Shown: in pieces, positions 1-7,885 of the stretch
How the letters are laid out: each line of letters begins with the position of its first letter
How positions within the stretch are numbered: position 1 is the stretch's first letter
NCBI GenBank assembly: GCA_964650885.1
Contig: CAZYXG010000050.1
Location: 1 to 18,771, forward strand
DNA length: 18,771 bases
Source: JAPLFM01 sp964650885
Lineage (GTDB): Bacteria; Bacteroidota; Ignavibacteria; Kapaibacteriales; UBA2268
Direction: 5' to 3'
Translations under genes and position numbers: made by a program
Notes under the pieces: generated by a model
The model's input: only the letters and a program-made list of their open reading frames with translations
What the model was told of the DNA's origin: nothing
Database searches by the model: none

Positions 1-368
1 TCAAAAAACATCTCTTTTTGTCTTTCTCTCACTGAGTTCTCTTTAGAATTCATTACTGTGATTGTGTTTCAAAAGGAGTTTCAAAGTTATGGCTATTTAC
101 CGATATATCCTAATCTTTTTTAACCTATTAGTTAATATTTCTTTACCCAATCTTAACTATAAACACATATTTATCTCTTCAACTTATCATTATTTTAATG
201 AGTTGCTTATTAACTTAAATGAAGTAATTTTTAAATATTTTTTTTAAATCTTGTAACATTTTGGGCTTTAAGGAGTCATTACTGGGTGCGGTTTTTTCAA
301 TATGAAATTATAAGTATTTAACTTATTGACTATTGTTGCCGATATTTCCCAAGAATTCTCTCTTTTTT
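1..368. other. Gene-poor leader region, no supported gene
   Basis: This stretch is very AT-rich and contains nothing I can support as a gene. The one open frame, 62-247 on the plus strand, would need a TTG start and encodes a 61-residue Ile/Phe/Asn-rich peptide with no recognisable motif. An ATG within it at 89 follows an AAGGAG-like stretch too distantly to be persuasive. No clear -33/-7 promoter of the Bacteroidota type was found, although the promoter for the beta-barrel gene starting at 369 should lie here. Confidence 0.5.
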
Positions 369-1307
369 ATGTTTAGAAATTTACTCTTTTTCTCTTTCTT
401 ACTTATATATACAAGTGATTTTTTGCAGGCTCAGGGATGTAGCGATGCTGGAATCTGCAATTTAAGTAACTCTTCGCCTAATAGAAGTAGCTCTTTTTTC
501 AATCTGGGGATTGAATTGGGAACTGAATCTGGTGGAGATTTAGTTCAGTATAACTATTTCAATCTGCTTCCTACATATAAGATAAATGATTTTACCTTTT
601 TTGCTAGACTACCTTTTGTTTATTTATCTGGTCTCACTGGCGATCCAAATGGTAATAACACTGCTCTTTATAGCATAAGTGATATTAGTTTGGGAGCAAA
701 CTATAGCTTGTTAAATGACAACAAACAATCTTTGCTCTTCTCTTTTGCTGCGAAGATTCCCACAAATAAAGCTGATGTAATTGAAAAAGGAATAGTTTTA
801 CCTATGTATATGCAAACAAATCAAGGAAGTTTCGATTTGCTTGCTAGTTTTGACTATCTATATAATGATACTAAGATCTTTTTGGGAGTTCAATTACCTT
901 TAACTGCAAATAAAAATATAACTTTGATAGGGGATACTCGACTTAATGAGCTAAAGCGTTCTCCAGATATTGCTTTTGGAATGAAACAACTTATCAATAT
1001 AAGTGAGAAATCTACTTTTAAGCTAGGATTACTATCCTTATATAGAGTAAGTGAAAATGTATGGAGCTTAAATGGAGCTACTTTGGATTCTATTTCACAG
1101 AACAACTATAAATTTATTGATGGCGATGCGGTGGCAATTAATTCTAATGGGCTAACTTTGAATTTATTGCTAGGGTTTGAACAAAAGTTAAATGAAAACA
1201 GTAGCATTGCACTTAATCTTGGTGTGCCTATGTTGAATAGAAAGTATATTGATGATGGATTAAAGCGAGTTTATACTCTCAGTTTAACTACAATGATTGG
1301 ATTTTAA
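369..1307 (+). CDS. Putative outer-membrane beta-barrel protein
   Basis: This is a secreted protein of 312 residues, probably an outer-membrane beta-barrel. The chosen ATG opens a typical signal peptide: Arg, a Leu/Phe-rich core at about residues 4-15, and likely cleavage near Leu-Gln-Ala at 19-21. The upstream in-frame TTG at 333 would place twelve extra residues before the signal. The mature start has a Cys-Ser-Asp-Ala-Gly-Ile-Cys segment (C24, C30). The rest is alternating polar and hydrophobic strands broken by Asn/Gly-rich turns, and the last residue is Phe, as is usual for barrels inserted by the BAM machinery. The layout resembles the loosely named 'transporter' barrels of Bacteroidota, but no substrate can be assigned. 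A hairpin follows the stop codon closely. The barrel assignment is an inference from composition and ends, not from a named family match. Confidence 0.72.
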   Translation: MFRNLLFFSFLLIYTSDFLQAQGCSDAGICNLSNSSPNRSSSFFNLGIELGTESGGDLVQYNYFNLLPTYKINDFTFFARLPFVYLSGLTGDPNGNNTALYSISDISLGANYSLLNDNKQSLLFSFAAKIPTNKADVIEKGIVLPMYMQTNQGSFDLLASFDYLYNDTKIFLGVQLPLTANKNITLIGDTRLNELKRSPDIAFGMKQLINISEKSTFKLGLLSLYRVSENVWSLNGATLDSISQNNYKFIDGDAVAINSNGLTLNLLLGFEQKLNENSSIALNLGVPMLNRKYIDDGLKRVYTLSLTTMIGF

Positions 1308-1310
1308 TTA

Positions 1311-1345
1311 AAGAAAGCCTCTAAATTTGTGGCTCTCTTATTTTT
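1311..1345 (+). terminator. Hairpin terminator after the beta-barrel gene
   Basis: The arms AAGAAAGCC (1311-1319) and GGCTCTCTT (1331-1339) pair with a single mismatch around an 11-base loop, and a T-rich run follows on the plus strand. The hairpin begins three bases after the beta-barrel stop codon. It lies between that gene and the convergent T9SS pseudogene, so it may serve both. Confidence 0.55.
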
Positions 1346-1352
1346 ATTTGTC

Positions 1353-2207
1353 CTATTGCACAAATTTACGAGTCCAAATTACCCCATTAGAACTTTCTAC
1401 AGTGACAAAATATACGCCTGTTTGAAATTTATCAATAGATATTTCTTTAGAAGTGAAGTGGTTGTGTTGGGGTACAATCTGACCAATTGAATTCGTAAGT
1501 GTCAAGTTTTTAATGTTTTCAATTGATTTGAGGTATATTAGTAGCTTGAGTATCTCCATATAAGCAATAGAGATAAGGCAAATTAAAAACATCCATTGCG
1601 ACTTTACTTATATAAGCGTTTTTCATAAATGACTTATAAGTATTGTTTTCAATTACCTTAGCATTACTATCTATTTTATTGCTTGTGATACTATCAAATA
1701 AAAAATAGTCACCCAATACTAAGTATTCATTTTTCGAAAAATCAAGCTGGATAGTCTGTGGAGTCTGGAGCAATGTTGTATCGTTACTGTTTAAAGCATT
1801 CTTGGTAATACTACCATAAGTATCAATGTTGAGATAACCAAAATAAGACAAATTAAACTTTGTATTGTTGCTTGGCATTTTTTTAGCTAAGGAACAGCAA
1901 TATTATTTTGAAAATCAAATAAGAACAGGTTTAGTGGATGGTACAAAGTGTCATCAATATAATGCCCTTCGTTTAACATAAAGTCTCATTCCCACATTCG
2001 GTTACCCTTATCATTAAATTTTATGACAAAGAAGCCAGTGAAACTTTTCGCAATTATGTAGTTATTACTTAACAAATCACTTGTGAAATACTTACAAGTT
2101 AATCCATCATCATCTCTTTGAATAATTTGTTCTGAGTTTGACCATTTAATATATGGCTGACTTTGACAAAATAAAGCAGTAACAAAGAATATTAGAATAC
2201 TTTTCAT
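1353..2207 (-). pseudogene. Decayed T9SS-secreted protein gene
   Basis: Four pieces in changing frames read as one former secreted protein. Piece 1 starts at the ATG at 2207 with a signal peptide (MKSILIFFVTALFCQSQ) and runs to a TGA at 1986-1988. Piece 2 continues in the same frame (MLNEGHYIDD...) to a TAG at 1887-1889. A one-base shift there leads into piece 3 (LAKKMPSNN...), which ends at a TGA at 1519-1521. A second shift leads into piece 4, which ends at 1353 with a type IX sorting domain: IENIKNLTLTNSIGQ, then an Ile-Asp-Lys-Phe-x-Thr-Gly-Val-Tyr-Phe motif and a final Arg-Lys-Phe-Val-Gln. The end of piece 3, TQATNIPQIN, resembles the Asn-Pro-Ala-(Thr/Ser)-x-x-Leu opening of such domains. 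One nonsense codon and two frameshifts in about 850 bases make a working product unlikely. It lies ten bases after the cysteine-rich gene, probably in one former operon. The original function is unknown. Confidence 0.78.
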
Positions 2208-2217
2208 AATTTACCTA

Positions 2218-2575
2218 TTATTGATTTCCACAAAATTTAACACATGGAGTTTGAAAATTATATACACCAGTAGGGCAAGTATTCTTAGGAATTTGATATG
2301 TACTACATGTTTCATTTGTTGTAGATGAATTAGATTCTTCAAGTACTTTTGGAGAATTTGTTGAAATAAGTAATTCTGTTTTACCACCTGTACAGGTTCT
2401 ACACTTAAAATTCACAACCATTGGATTGCAAAGTGGATAATTTGAAATCGTAATTGTTTTTGAACCATTCATGCATGGCGAGGTACATGATTGTGAAGTA
2501 CATCCAACCCTAGAGTCTTTAACAACAGGGTCAGCAATTATTAATGTTATAGAAAGAAAGAAAATAGTTTTTCAT
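2218..2575 (-). pseudogene. Small cysteine-rich secreted protein, frameshifted at second codon
   Basis: Read from the ATG at 2575 the frame closes after 14 codons. Removing one A from the A5 run at 2568-2572, straight after the ATG, gives an uninterrupted 118-residue protein. It begins with a convincing signal peptide (MKTIFFLSITLIIA, cleavage before Asp15). The mature part has ten cysteines, including Gly-Cys-Thr-Ser-Gln-Ser-Cys-Thr-Ser-Pro-Cys near the start and Pro-Cys-Val-Lys-Phe-Cys at the end, so it is probably disulfide-bonded outside the cytoplasm. As the sequence stands, only an internal ATG at 2472 gives an open 84-residue frame, and that form lacks the signal and three cysteines. 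The alternatives are a genuine dead gene, a slippage-controlled gene or a sequencing error. The broken T9SS gene next door favours decay. I do not recognise the family. Confidence 0.62.
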
Positions 2576-2610
2576 AATTAACCTAAAAAAGTAAAAAAAA
2601 TTATTGAATT

Positions 2611-3501
2611 CTATTTCAATTCTTTGGCTAAATAATCTTGTACATCTGTATCTCTAAAGTTAAAACCGTGTTCCATAAATGCAACTGGTAACACTTTCTG
2701 ACCTTGCATAACAACACAAGCTGATTCTCCCAGCATCAATTCCATTATAAACGATGGTACATTCAATGGAAGTATAGGTCTGGAAAGTGCGTTTGCAATT
2801 GCTTGAGAAAGTTGCATATTTGTCACAGGATTTGGCGATGTACCATTGAATACACCTGTCAGTTCATTATCTATCAGAAACATAATTTGACTTATTAGGT
2901 CATATAAAGATATCCAAGACACCCACTGTTTGCCATCTCCAAGAGCTGCTCCTACGAAAAATTTGAATGGTGTTGCCATTTTGGCTAATGCTCCACCATT
3001 CTTGCCAAGTACAATTCCTATACGTAAAGTTGTCTTTGAATTAAATTCATTCAAATGATTGGCTGCTTTCTCCCAATCTATACATACTTCTGAAACGAAG
3101 TCTTCTGTGGCTGGTTCACTAGTTTCTGTGAATGTTTTATCTGCACTATAGCCATAGTATCCAATAGCAGAAGCATTTAGCAAATATTTGCCTTGGAAGT
3201 TATTGATTGCATCAACTATAAGCTTAGTTGGCTTAGTACGGCTTTCAAGTATATCACGCTTGTATTCGTTGCTCCAACGTTTGCCAACAATTGGCGAACC
3301 AACTAAATTGATAATTGCTTCGTGTTTGCTTATTACATCGTTTAACCGTACTTTATCTTTGAAGTCCCAGTAGAAGTAGTCGTTTTCGTCTAACCCTTTT
3401 TTTCTTGTAACTATTGTAACTTTGTGGTTTGTAGATTGTAAAGCTTTAGTTAGCACGCTACCAATAAAACCTGTACCACCAAAAATTAAAACTGACTTCA
3501 T
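2611..3501 (-). CDS. TIGR01777-family NAD(P)-dependent epimerase-like SDR
   Basis: This 296-residue protein belongs to the TIGR01777 group of extended short-chain dehydrogenases (relatives: bacterial YfcH, human SDR39U1). It starts with the Rossmann dinucleotide loop Gly-Gly-Thr-Gly-Phe-Ile-Gly at residues 8-14. The family segment Asn-Leu-Val-Gly-x-Pro-Ile occurs near 66, and the Asn-Ala-Ser-Ala-Ile-Gly-Tyr-Tyr-Gly motif near 110 holds the catalytic-type Ser/Tyr region. A DUF1731-like tail (Pro-x-x-Ala-Phe-Met-Glu-His-Gly-Phe-x-Phe) closes it. Length is normal. The ATG at 3501 is preceded by AAAGG about ten bases upstream. The substrate is not known for most members; NADP(H) binding is expected and location is cytosolic. 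It stands between the decayed secreted-protein genes downstream and a divergent lipoprotein operon upstream, neither of which suggests a pathway. Confidence 0.88.
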   Translation of the reverse strand: MKSVLIFGGTGFIGSVLTKALQSTNHKVTIVTRKKGLDENDYFYWDFKDKVRLNDVISKHEAIINLVGSPIVGKRWSNEYKRDILESRTKPTKLIVDAINNFQGKYLLNASAIGYYGYSADKTFTETSEPATEDFVSEVCIDWEKAANHLNEFNSKTTLRIGIVLGKNGGALAKMATPFKFFVGAALGDGKQWVSWISLYDLISQIMFLIDNELTGVFNGTSPNPVTNMQLSQAIANALSRPILPLNVPSFIMELMLGESACVVMQGQKVLPVAFMEHGFNFRDTDVQDYLAKELK

Positions 3502-3567
3502 TTAATTAACAACCTTTATATATATTTGTATTTACTTCTATGTGTAAATCTAACACTATTAAACGAA

Positions 3568-3600
3568 ATACCAATCAATATCATCTATTAATGTTGGTAT
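3568..3600. promoter_or_regulatory. Inverted repeat in divergent intergenic region
   Basis: ATACCAA (3568-3574) and TTGGTAT (3594-3600) form a perfect 7-base inverted repeat with a 19-base spacer. It lies between the start of the epimerase-like gene (minus strand) and the GIN-lipoprotein gene (plus strand). Position and symmetry would suit an operator, but one 7-base match in AT-rich DNA may be chance. Confidence 0.2.
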
Positions 3601-3621
3601 AAAATTTGATTAAAGTATCTT

Positions 3622-4350
3622 ATGATTAAAACTTACTTAAACATAACAATTCTTATCGTTGGCTTATTTGCTACTTCTTGCTCTGGATTGGGTGGGAAAT
3701 ACGACTTTGGTGTACGTGGCAATGGGAAAATAGTGGAAGCGAAAAGAACTATATCAAGGTTTTATCGTTTGATTATTAATTGCGATGCCGATGTAGTGAT
3801 TGAGCAAAACACATCAAGTCCAGTGATAACAATAGAATGTGACAAAAATTTGCTAAAGTTTCTGACAACAAGCGTTACCAAAGGCGATTTAGAAATTAGT
3901 TTAGACGAAAAAGTATATCACAATAAGCTGAAAATATATTTAAACAATGCCGATTTTAATGAAATCACAAAAAATGGCAAAGGAAATCTAACTTCACTTA
4001 ATGATTTGAAAATGCGAAATATTTATGTAAACACAAGTGGTAAGGGCGAAGTAAACTTGAGTGTGAACACCGATTCTCTTATTTTGAACGATATGGGAAA
4101 TACTGAAGTCAGTTTCAAAGGGATATGTAATAATTTTGTGGTGAAAACATACAGCAATGAAGATATAAATGCAAAATCTCTTAAAACCCGCAATGCCATT
4201 ATAACTTTAAATTCTTCTGGCGATTGCCTTTTGAATTCAAGCAATTTAATGAAATTCACTATAAATGGTAGCGGCGATATTATTAATTATACGACTCCTA
4301 TAACTTTAGAACCGTCTATTAATGGCTCGGGTGAGTACATACAAAGGTAA
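3622..4350 (+). CDS. GIN-domain (DUF2807) lipoprotein
   Basis: This 242-residue lipoprotein has an N-terminal signal ending in the lipobox Phe-Ala-Thr-Ser-Cys (Cys20), so it should be acylated and held on a membrane on the outer side of the cytoplasmic membrane. After a glycine-rich linker with 'VRGNGK', residues 43 to about 225 match the DUF2807 (GIN, putative auto-transporter adhesin head) pattern: repeated short beta-strands with Asn-Gly, Ser-Gly-(Lys/Asp)-Gly and Asn-Gly-Ser-Gly turns, including two Ile-Asn-Gly-Ser-Gly-(Asp/Glu) turns near the end, typical of a right-handed beta-solenoid. The biochemical role is not established for the family. The permease gene starts two bases after its stop codon, so the two are almost certainly co-transcribed and may work together at the envelope. 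Confidence 0.85.
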   Translation: MIKTYLNITILIVGLFATSCSGLGGKYDFGVRGNGKIVEAKRTISRFYRLIINCDADVVIEQNTSSPVITIECDKNLLKFLTTSVTKGDLEISLDEKVYHNKLKIYLNNADFNEITKNGKGNLTSLNDLKMRNIYVNTSGKGEVNLSVNTDSLILNDMGNTEVSFKGICNNFVVKTYSNEDINAKSLKTRNAIITLNSSGDCLLNSSNLMKFTINGSGDIINYTTPITLEPSINGSGEYIQR

Positions 4351-4352
4351 AA

Positions 4353-5537
4353 ATGAACTTTCTCACTCAAATACTTAATAAAGAATTAGCTTCAAAATCT
4401 AACAAAAACAAATTCAAACTTAGCCAACGGGTAGCATTCATAAGTGCTTTTCTTGGTTCGTTTGCATTAATTGTTGCTTTCGCTGTGCTAGATGGATATG
4501 ATTATTACCTTAGGAATAACTCCGCAAAATTCACTTCACACATAAAAGTTGAGAATCTTTCCAAATTAAATGGAAATGCATTGGAGTATATATACCCCAA
4601 AGTGAGCAATTTAGTCAAAGGAAAAAGCTATTTAGTGAAGCAATCCGAATCTATTCTTCGCTATAAGGACTTCACAGATGGCATATTGATTAAAAGTTAT
4701 GGCAATAAAATAGCTCCAATACTTGAGCAGAATAATTTAACTGTGCCGAAAAAAAATGAAATAATCATTTCAAAAATGCTTGCAAAAAGAATTGGAGTGA
4801 TAATTGGTGATCAATTAGTTGTTTACGTTCCTCTCAAATCAAGCTCGAGCCGACCCGAAATAATTCCAATTAAAGTACGTGTTGCAAACTTATATCAAAC
4901 TGGGATGGTTCAATATGACAACAATGTTGTTTTTGCAATTGATTCTACAATAGACGCTGTACAAGTTCAAGATTACTCTGCTATTGAAATCTATTTGCCA
5001 CACTTAGATAATTTAGAAATATACAAAGATTTACTAAAAAGCAACTTCAAACTCCCCTTCTATGTTCTTGGTTATGATGATATACACAGAGGAATGTTCA
5101 CTTGGATTGAAATTCAAAAGAAGCCAATTCCGATTGTCCTTGGCATAATTTCGCTTGTGGCTATTATGAATATTCTAACATCACTTATAATAGTTGTTAC
5201 AGAGAAAACTAAATCTATTGCTATATTCCAAACAATGGGAATAATGAGAAGTCAAATTTATCGAGTATTTATATTTCAGGGATTGAAGCTTGGAATGTCT
5301 GGTGGATTGCTTGGATGTTTAATTGGTTTTATTTTGCTAACCTTACAAAAAGAGTTTAGTTTAATAAAATTACCAAGTGATATCTACTTTTTGGAAGCAC
5401 TTCCAGTTAAGATTTACTTTTGGCATTATGCAGTTGTGATTACATTCAATTTACTGCTATCAATTATTTCAACTCTTTTGCCAGCTTACTTTGCTACCAA
5501 AGTTAAAACTATTTCAGCACTTAAATTCAACAATTAG
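4353..5537 (+). CDS. LolC/E-like FtsX-family ABC transporter permease
   Basis: This 394-residue inner-membrane protein has the MacB/LolC-E layout: one membrane helix near residues 27-47, a large periplasmic domain (about 50-255), then three helices near 259-283, 308-331 and 355-380. The cytoplasmic coupling segment between helices 2 and 3 (Glu-Lys-Thr-Lys-Ser-Ile-Ala-Ile-Phe-Gln-Thr-Met-Gly-Ile) is the FtsX-domain hallmark. The stretch Leu-Pro-x-x-x-Tyr-Phe-x-x-x-Leu-Pro-Val is shared with LolC/LolE. Such permeases move lipoproteins from the inner membrane toward the outer membrane in Gram-negative bacteria, powered by LolD. No LolD-like ATPase gene is nearby, so the ATPase must be encoded elsewhere. 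It sits two bases after a lipoprotein gene and is followed by a strong terminator. Family is certain; the Lol role is inferred. Confidence 0.87.
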   Translation: MNFLTQILNKELASKSNKNKFKLSQRVAFISAFLGSFALIVAFAVLDGYDYYLRNNSAKFTSHIKVENLSKLNGNALEYIYPKVSNLVKGKSYLVKQSESILRYKDFTDGILIKSYGNKIAPILEQNNLTVPKKNEIIISKMLAKRIGVIIGDQLVVYVPLKSSSSRPEIIPIKVRVANLYQTGMVQYDNNVVFAIDSTIDAVQVQDYSAIEIYLPHLDNLEIYKDLLKSNFKLPFYVLGYDDIHRGMFTWIEIQKKPIPIVLGIISLVAIMNILTSLIIVVTEKTKSIAIFQTMGIMRSQIYRVFIFQGLKLGMSGGLLGCLIGFILLTLQKEFSLIKLPSDIYFLEALPVKIYFWHYAVVITFNLLLSIISTLLPAYFATKVKTISALKFNN

Positions 5538-5542
5538 AATAG

Positions 5543-5580
5543 AAAAAGGGCTTTAAGCGGAATGCTCAAAGCCCTTTTTT
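5543..5580. terminator. Strong bidirectional terminator
   Basis: A perfect 12-bp stem joins AAAAAGGGCTTT (5543-5554) to AAAGCCCTTTTT (5568-5579), and an inner AGC/GCT pair extends it. The T run on one side and the A run on the other let it stop transcripts from both the permease gene (plus) and the T9SS protein gene (minus). Confidence 0.93.
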
Positions 5581-5611
5581 CTAAAGAATAGTGGAAATCT
5601 ATAATTAAAGA

Positions 5612-7669
5612 TTATTTAACTACGTTCAACACTTTAGTAGCAGTGTTTTCACCAACTGTTAAAGTGTAGTAGTAAACTCCAGAAGCCAATTCATCAGTAT
5701 TAAGAGTAACTGCTTTCAAACCTTCAGAAACTTGACCTTCGTAAATTACTTTTAATACTTGACCAACTTGGTTTAATAAAGCTAATTTAGCCATACCAGG
5801 TTTATTCATAGAGAAAGTGATTTCAGAAACACCAGTAGCTGGATTAGGGAAAACAGGATTCAATTGAAACTGACCATTTGCAACTGGTGAATCATCTTTA
5901 ACAGAAGCTATACCAGCATTAAATTTTTGGAATTGTAATTTTTGCGGGTGAGAATAACCATCAGCAAACATACCACGTACCCAAGTTGGTGCTTTTGAGA
6001 TAGCAGAATCGGCAGGAGGCAAAGTAGTAAAGCTATTTTCTAAGAAAACGATAGGAACTTTATCTATACTTGGTACTATATTAGGCATTTTAGTTGCTTT
6101 TTGGAAAGTCAGGTCATTAGTAACATTTACAGCAGCTGTCCAATTACCAGAAGCTAAATCTTTATAAGCCATGAAAACATCAGTAGGATTCAATCTTTTG
6201 ATTGAAAATAACTGCTCAACATTCTGATTGTTATTTGCCACAAAAGTAAAGTCTCCATCAACACCTTTTGTAGTGTCTTCATCAATCCATTTTGCAACTA
6301 AATATTTTCCATCAGCAGTTTTAGCTAATTGAACTTCGTTTCCTTGACCATTCGATTCATATTTAGTACGCCCAGCAAACTGGCTTGTAGTAGATTGAAT
6401 TAATGCCAAAACTCTTGGATTTGAAGCTAACTCGTGAATAGTTTTTAAAGACCAAACACCATTATCATAAATACATTCGATTAAGTTTAAGTAACCCATA
6501 TTTTTAGTTGTATTTTCTGAATACAATCTGATTAAATATGAAAATTTATTTACACCAGTAACTTGGAAACCATTTTGATCGTAAGGGCCAGAGATTAAAG
6601 TAGAGATAGCATCTGTTCCATTAGGAGCGTAGTTATTTCTCGTGTATTCAGTTAGTAAAGAAGTTGGCATAGCCATTGTAGAAATGTTAGACCAAGTTTT
6701 ACCCAAATCAGTAGTTTTAGTAACAGCAGGGACACGCAATGTGTTGTCATCTGACAAGTAGTTAGTAACACCAATATAAATAGAACCAGCTTCGTCATAT
6801 CCCATACTCAAAACACTAGAATAATTATCCGCAGTTTGTTGTGGCGATGGTGATGCAAAATTTGAAGTTGTCAAAGCAGAAGGGAAAGTACTTGTTGTAA
6901 ATTCACCATCTTCAAAGTTGAATGCATAGAAGCAATATTTAATCAAATCTTCTGTAGTTGCAACAGTAGCAGGTCTAAAACTTTGACCCGCAGCTAAAAC
7001 ATAAGATTTACCATCTTTTTCATAAGGCATCATTTGAGTATACAAAGGATAACCATATTTCAATGAGTTATTAGTATTTGGTGTTTCAAAAACTGCATTT
7101 TGAATATCAGAACCTGTTTTGATTTGAAACAATCTACCTTTATCTTCAAAGAATGTTTGTGCAGAATTTAACACAAAATTAATGTTGCTTCCTAACAAAT
7201 TCCAATCTGCAAACAATTTAGATTTTTTTGGATTTACAGTTGCAAATGAACCATAAATTGCAAAAGGGCCATCTTGATTATACAATGGATTATTGCTCCA
7301 AGAAATTCCAGAATTTGTAGAAGTATAAACACTTATTACAGCACCTGAAATGTTTTGACCTGTAATTTTATAAGTATTGTAATAAACAGAATATACGTCT
7401 GCTCCTGGATCATATTGGAATTGAGTTCCATCATTATAAAATGTGAAAAGTGCTTGTGGCACATTTGGAATCACGGTAACGAAAGTCGCTTGTGTTGAGT
7501 TCGATTTATCAACTGTGTTTGCTACAACATTGTTGTAGAATGATTCAATAGTAGTTGGAGCAACTTTTTGGGTCGCAACTTGTTGTCCATTTGCCATACC
7601 CAATGGCGATGGATTTGCAGAAGCGACAGTAAAGCCAGCAAGTGCAAGAAGGGTAAATAATTTTTTCAT
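5612..7669 (-). CDS. Large T9SS-secreted protein with Asp-box-like motifs
   Basis: This exported protein has 685 residues. The start is the ATG at 7669, which begins a clean signal peptide (MKKLFTLLALAGFTVASA, cleavage near 18) and has AAAGGA eight bases upstream; the in-frame TTG at 7693 would only add residues before the signal. The central 580 residues match no domain I can name. They include two sialidase-type Asp-box-like motifs, Ser-Thr-Asn-Ser-Gly-Ile-Ser-Trp near 117-124 and Thr-Thr-Asp-Leu-Gly-Lys-Thr-Trp near 319-326, which suggests a beta-propeller-like fold. Residues from about 603 to the end are a type A T9SS sorting domain (Phe-Pro-Asn-Pro-Ala, then Leu-Ala-Ser-Gly-Val-Tyr-Tyr-Tyr and a basic Lys-Val-Leu end). 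The protein should cross the outer membrane by the Por system and be anchored or released. Its ligand or substrate is unknown. Confidence 0.85.
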   Translation of the reverse strand: MKKLFTLLALAGFTVASANPSPLGMANGQQVATQKVAPTTIESFYNNVVANTVDKSNSTQATFVTVIPNVPQALFTFYNDGTQFQYDPGADVYSVYYNTYKITGQNISGAVISVYTSTNSGISWSNNPLYNQDGPFAIYGSFATVNPKKSKLFADWNLLGSNINFVLNSAQTFFEDKGRLFQIKTGSDIQNAVFETPNTNNSLKYGYPLYTQMMPYEKDGKSYVLAAGQSFRPATVATTEDLIKYCFYAFNFEDGEFTTSTFPSALTTSNFASPSPQQTADNYSSVLSMGYDEAGSIYIGVTNYLSDDNTLRVPAVTKTTDLGKTWSNISTMAMPTSLLTEYTRNNYAPNGTDAISTLISGPYDQNGFQVTGVNKFSYLIRLYSENTTKNMGYLNLIECIYDNGVWSLKTIHELASNPRVLALIQSTTSQFAGRTKYESNGQGNEVQLAKTADGKYLVAKWIDEDTTKGVDGDFTFVANNNQNVEQLFSIKRLNPTDVFMAYKDLASGNWTAAVNVTNDLTFQKATKMPNIVPSIDKVPIVFLENSFTTLPPADSAISKAPTWVRGMFADGYSHPQKLQFQKFNAGIASVKDDSPVANGQFQLNPVFPNPATGVSEITFSMNKPGMAKLALLNQVGQVLKVIYEGQVSEGLKAVTLNTDELASGVYYYTLTVGENTATKVLNVVK

Positions 7670-7734
7670 AACAGATCCTTTATGAATTAACAAAAAATTA
7701 ACATTTATTTTAATTTCAACAATTTATGTAATCT

Positions 7735-7766
7735 CAAAAATAAAGTTTGTTTTTGCTAATTACAAA
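7735..7766 (-). promoter_or_regulatory. Bacteroidota-type promoter of the T9SS protein gene
   Basis: On the minus strand TTTG (7766-7763) is separated by 20 bases from TATTTTTG (7742-7735). This fits the -33 TTTG / -7 TAnnTTTG promoter known from Bacteroidota. The predicted transcript would start near 7729, giving a leader of about 60 bases before the ATG at 7669. Confidence 0.55.
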
Positions 7767-7885
7767 CCTTTTTTTCATTTTGGCATCACTTTCTATGTAT
7801 AAAACACTTTAATTCGTCATTTAGTTACAAATTTGATTGAAACTCTCATTAAATTGCATAAAATTACAAACACATTATTGGAAAA

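Noticed and set aside
62..247. 61-residue open frame on the plus strand
   Set aside because: It needs a TTG start, has a low-complexity AT-driven composition and no motif. It is likely chance in AT-rich DNA.
2218..2472. Intact 84-residue gene starting at the internal ATG 2472
   Set aside because: The same frame continues upstream as a cysteine-containing segment and a textbook signal peptide, so the shorter form is more likely a remnant than the real gene.
7670..7693. Eight-residue N-terminal extension of the T9SS protein from a TTG
   Set aside because: The ATG at 7669 starts a standard signal peptide and has a good ribosome-binding site; the extension would sit in front of the signal.
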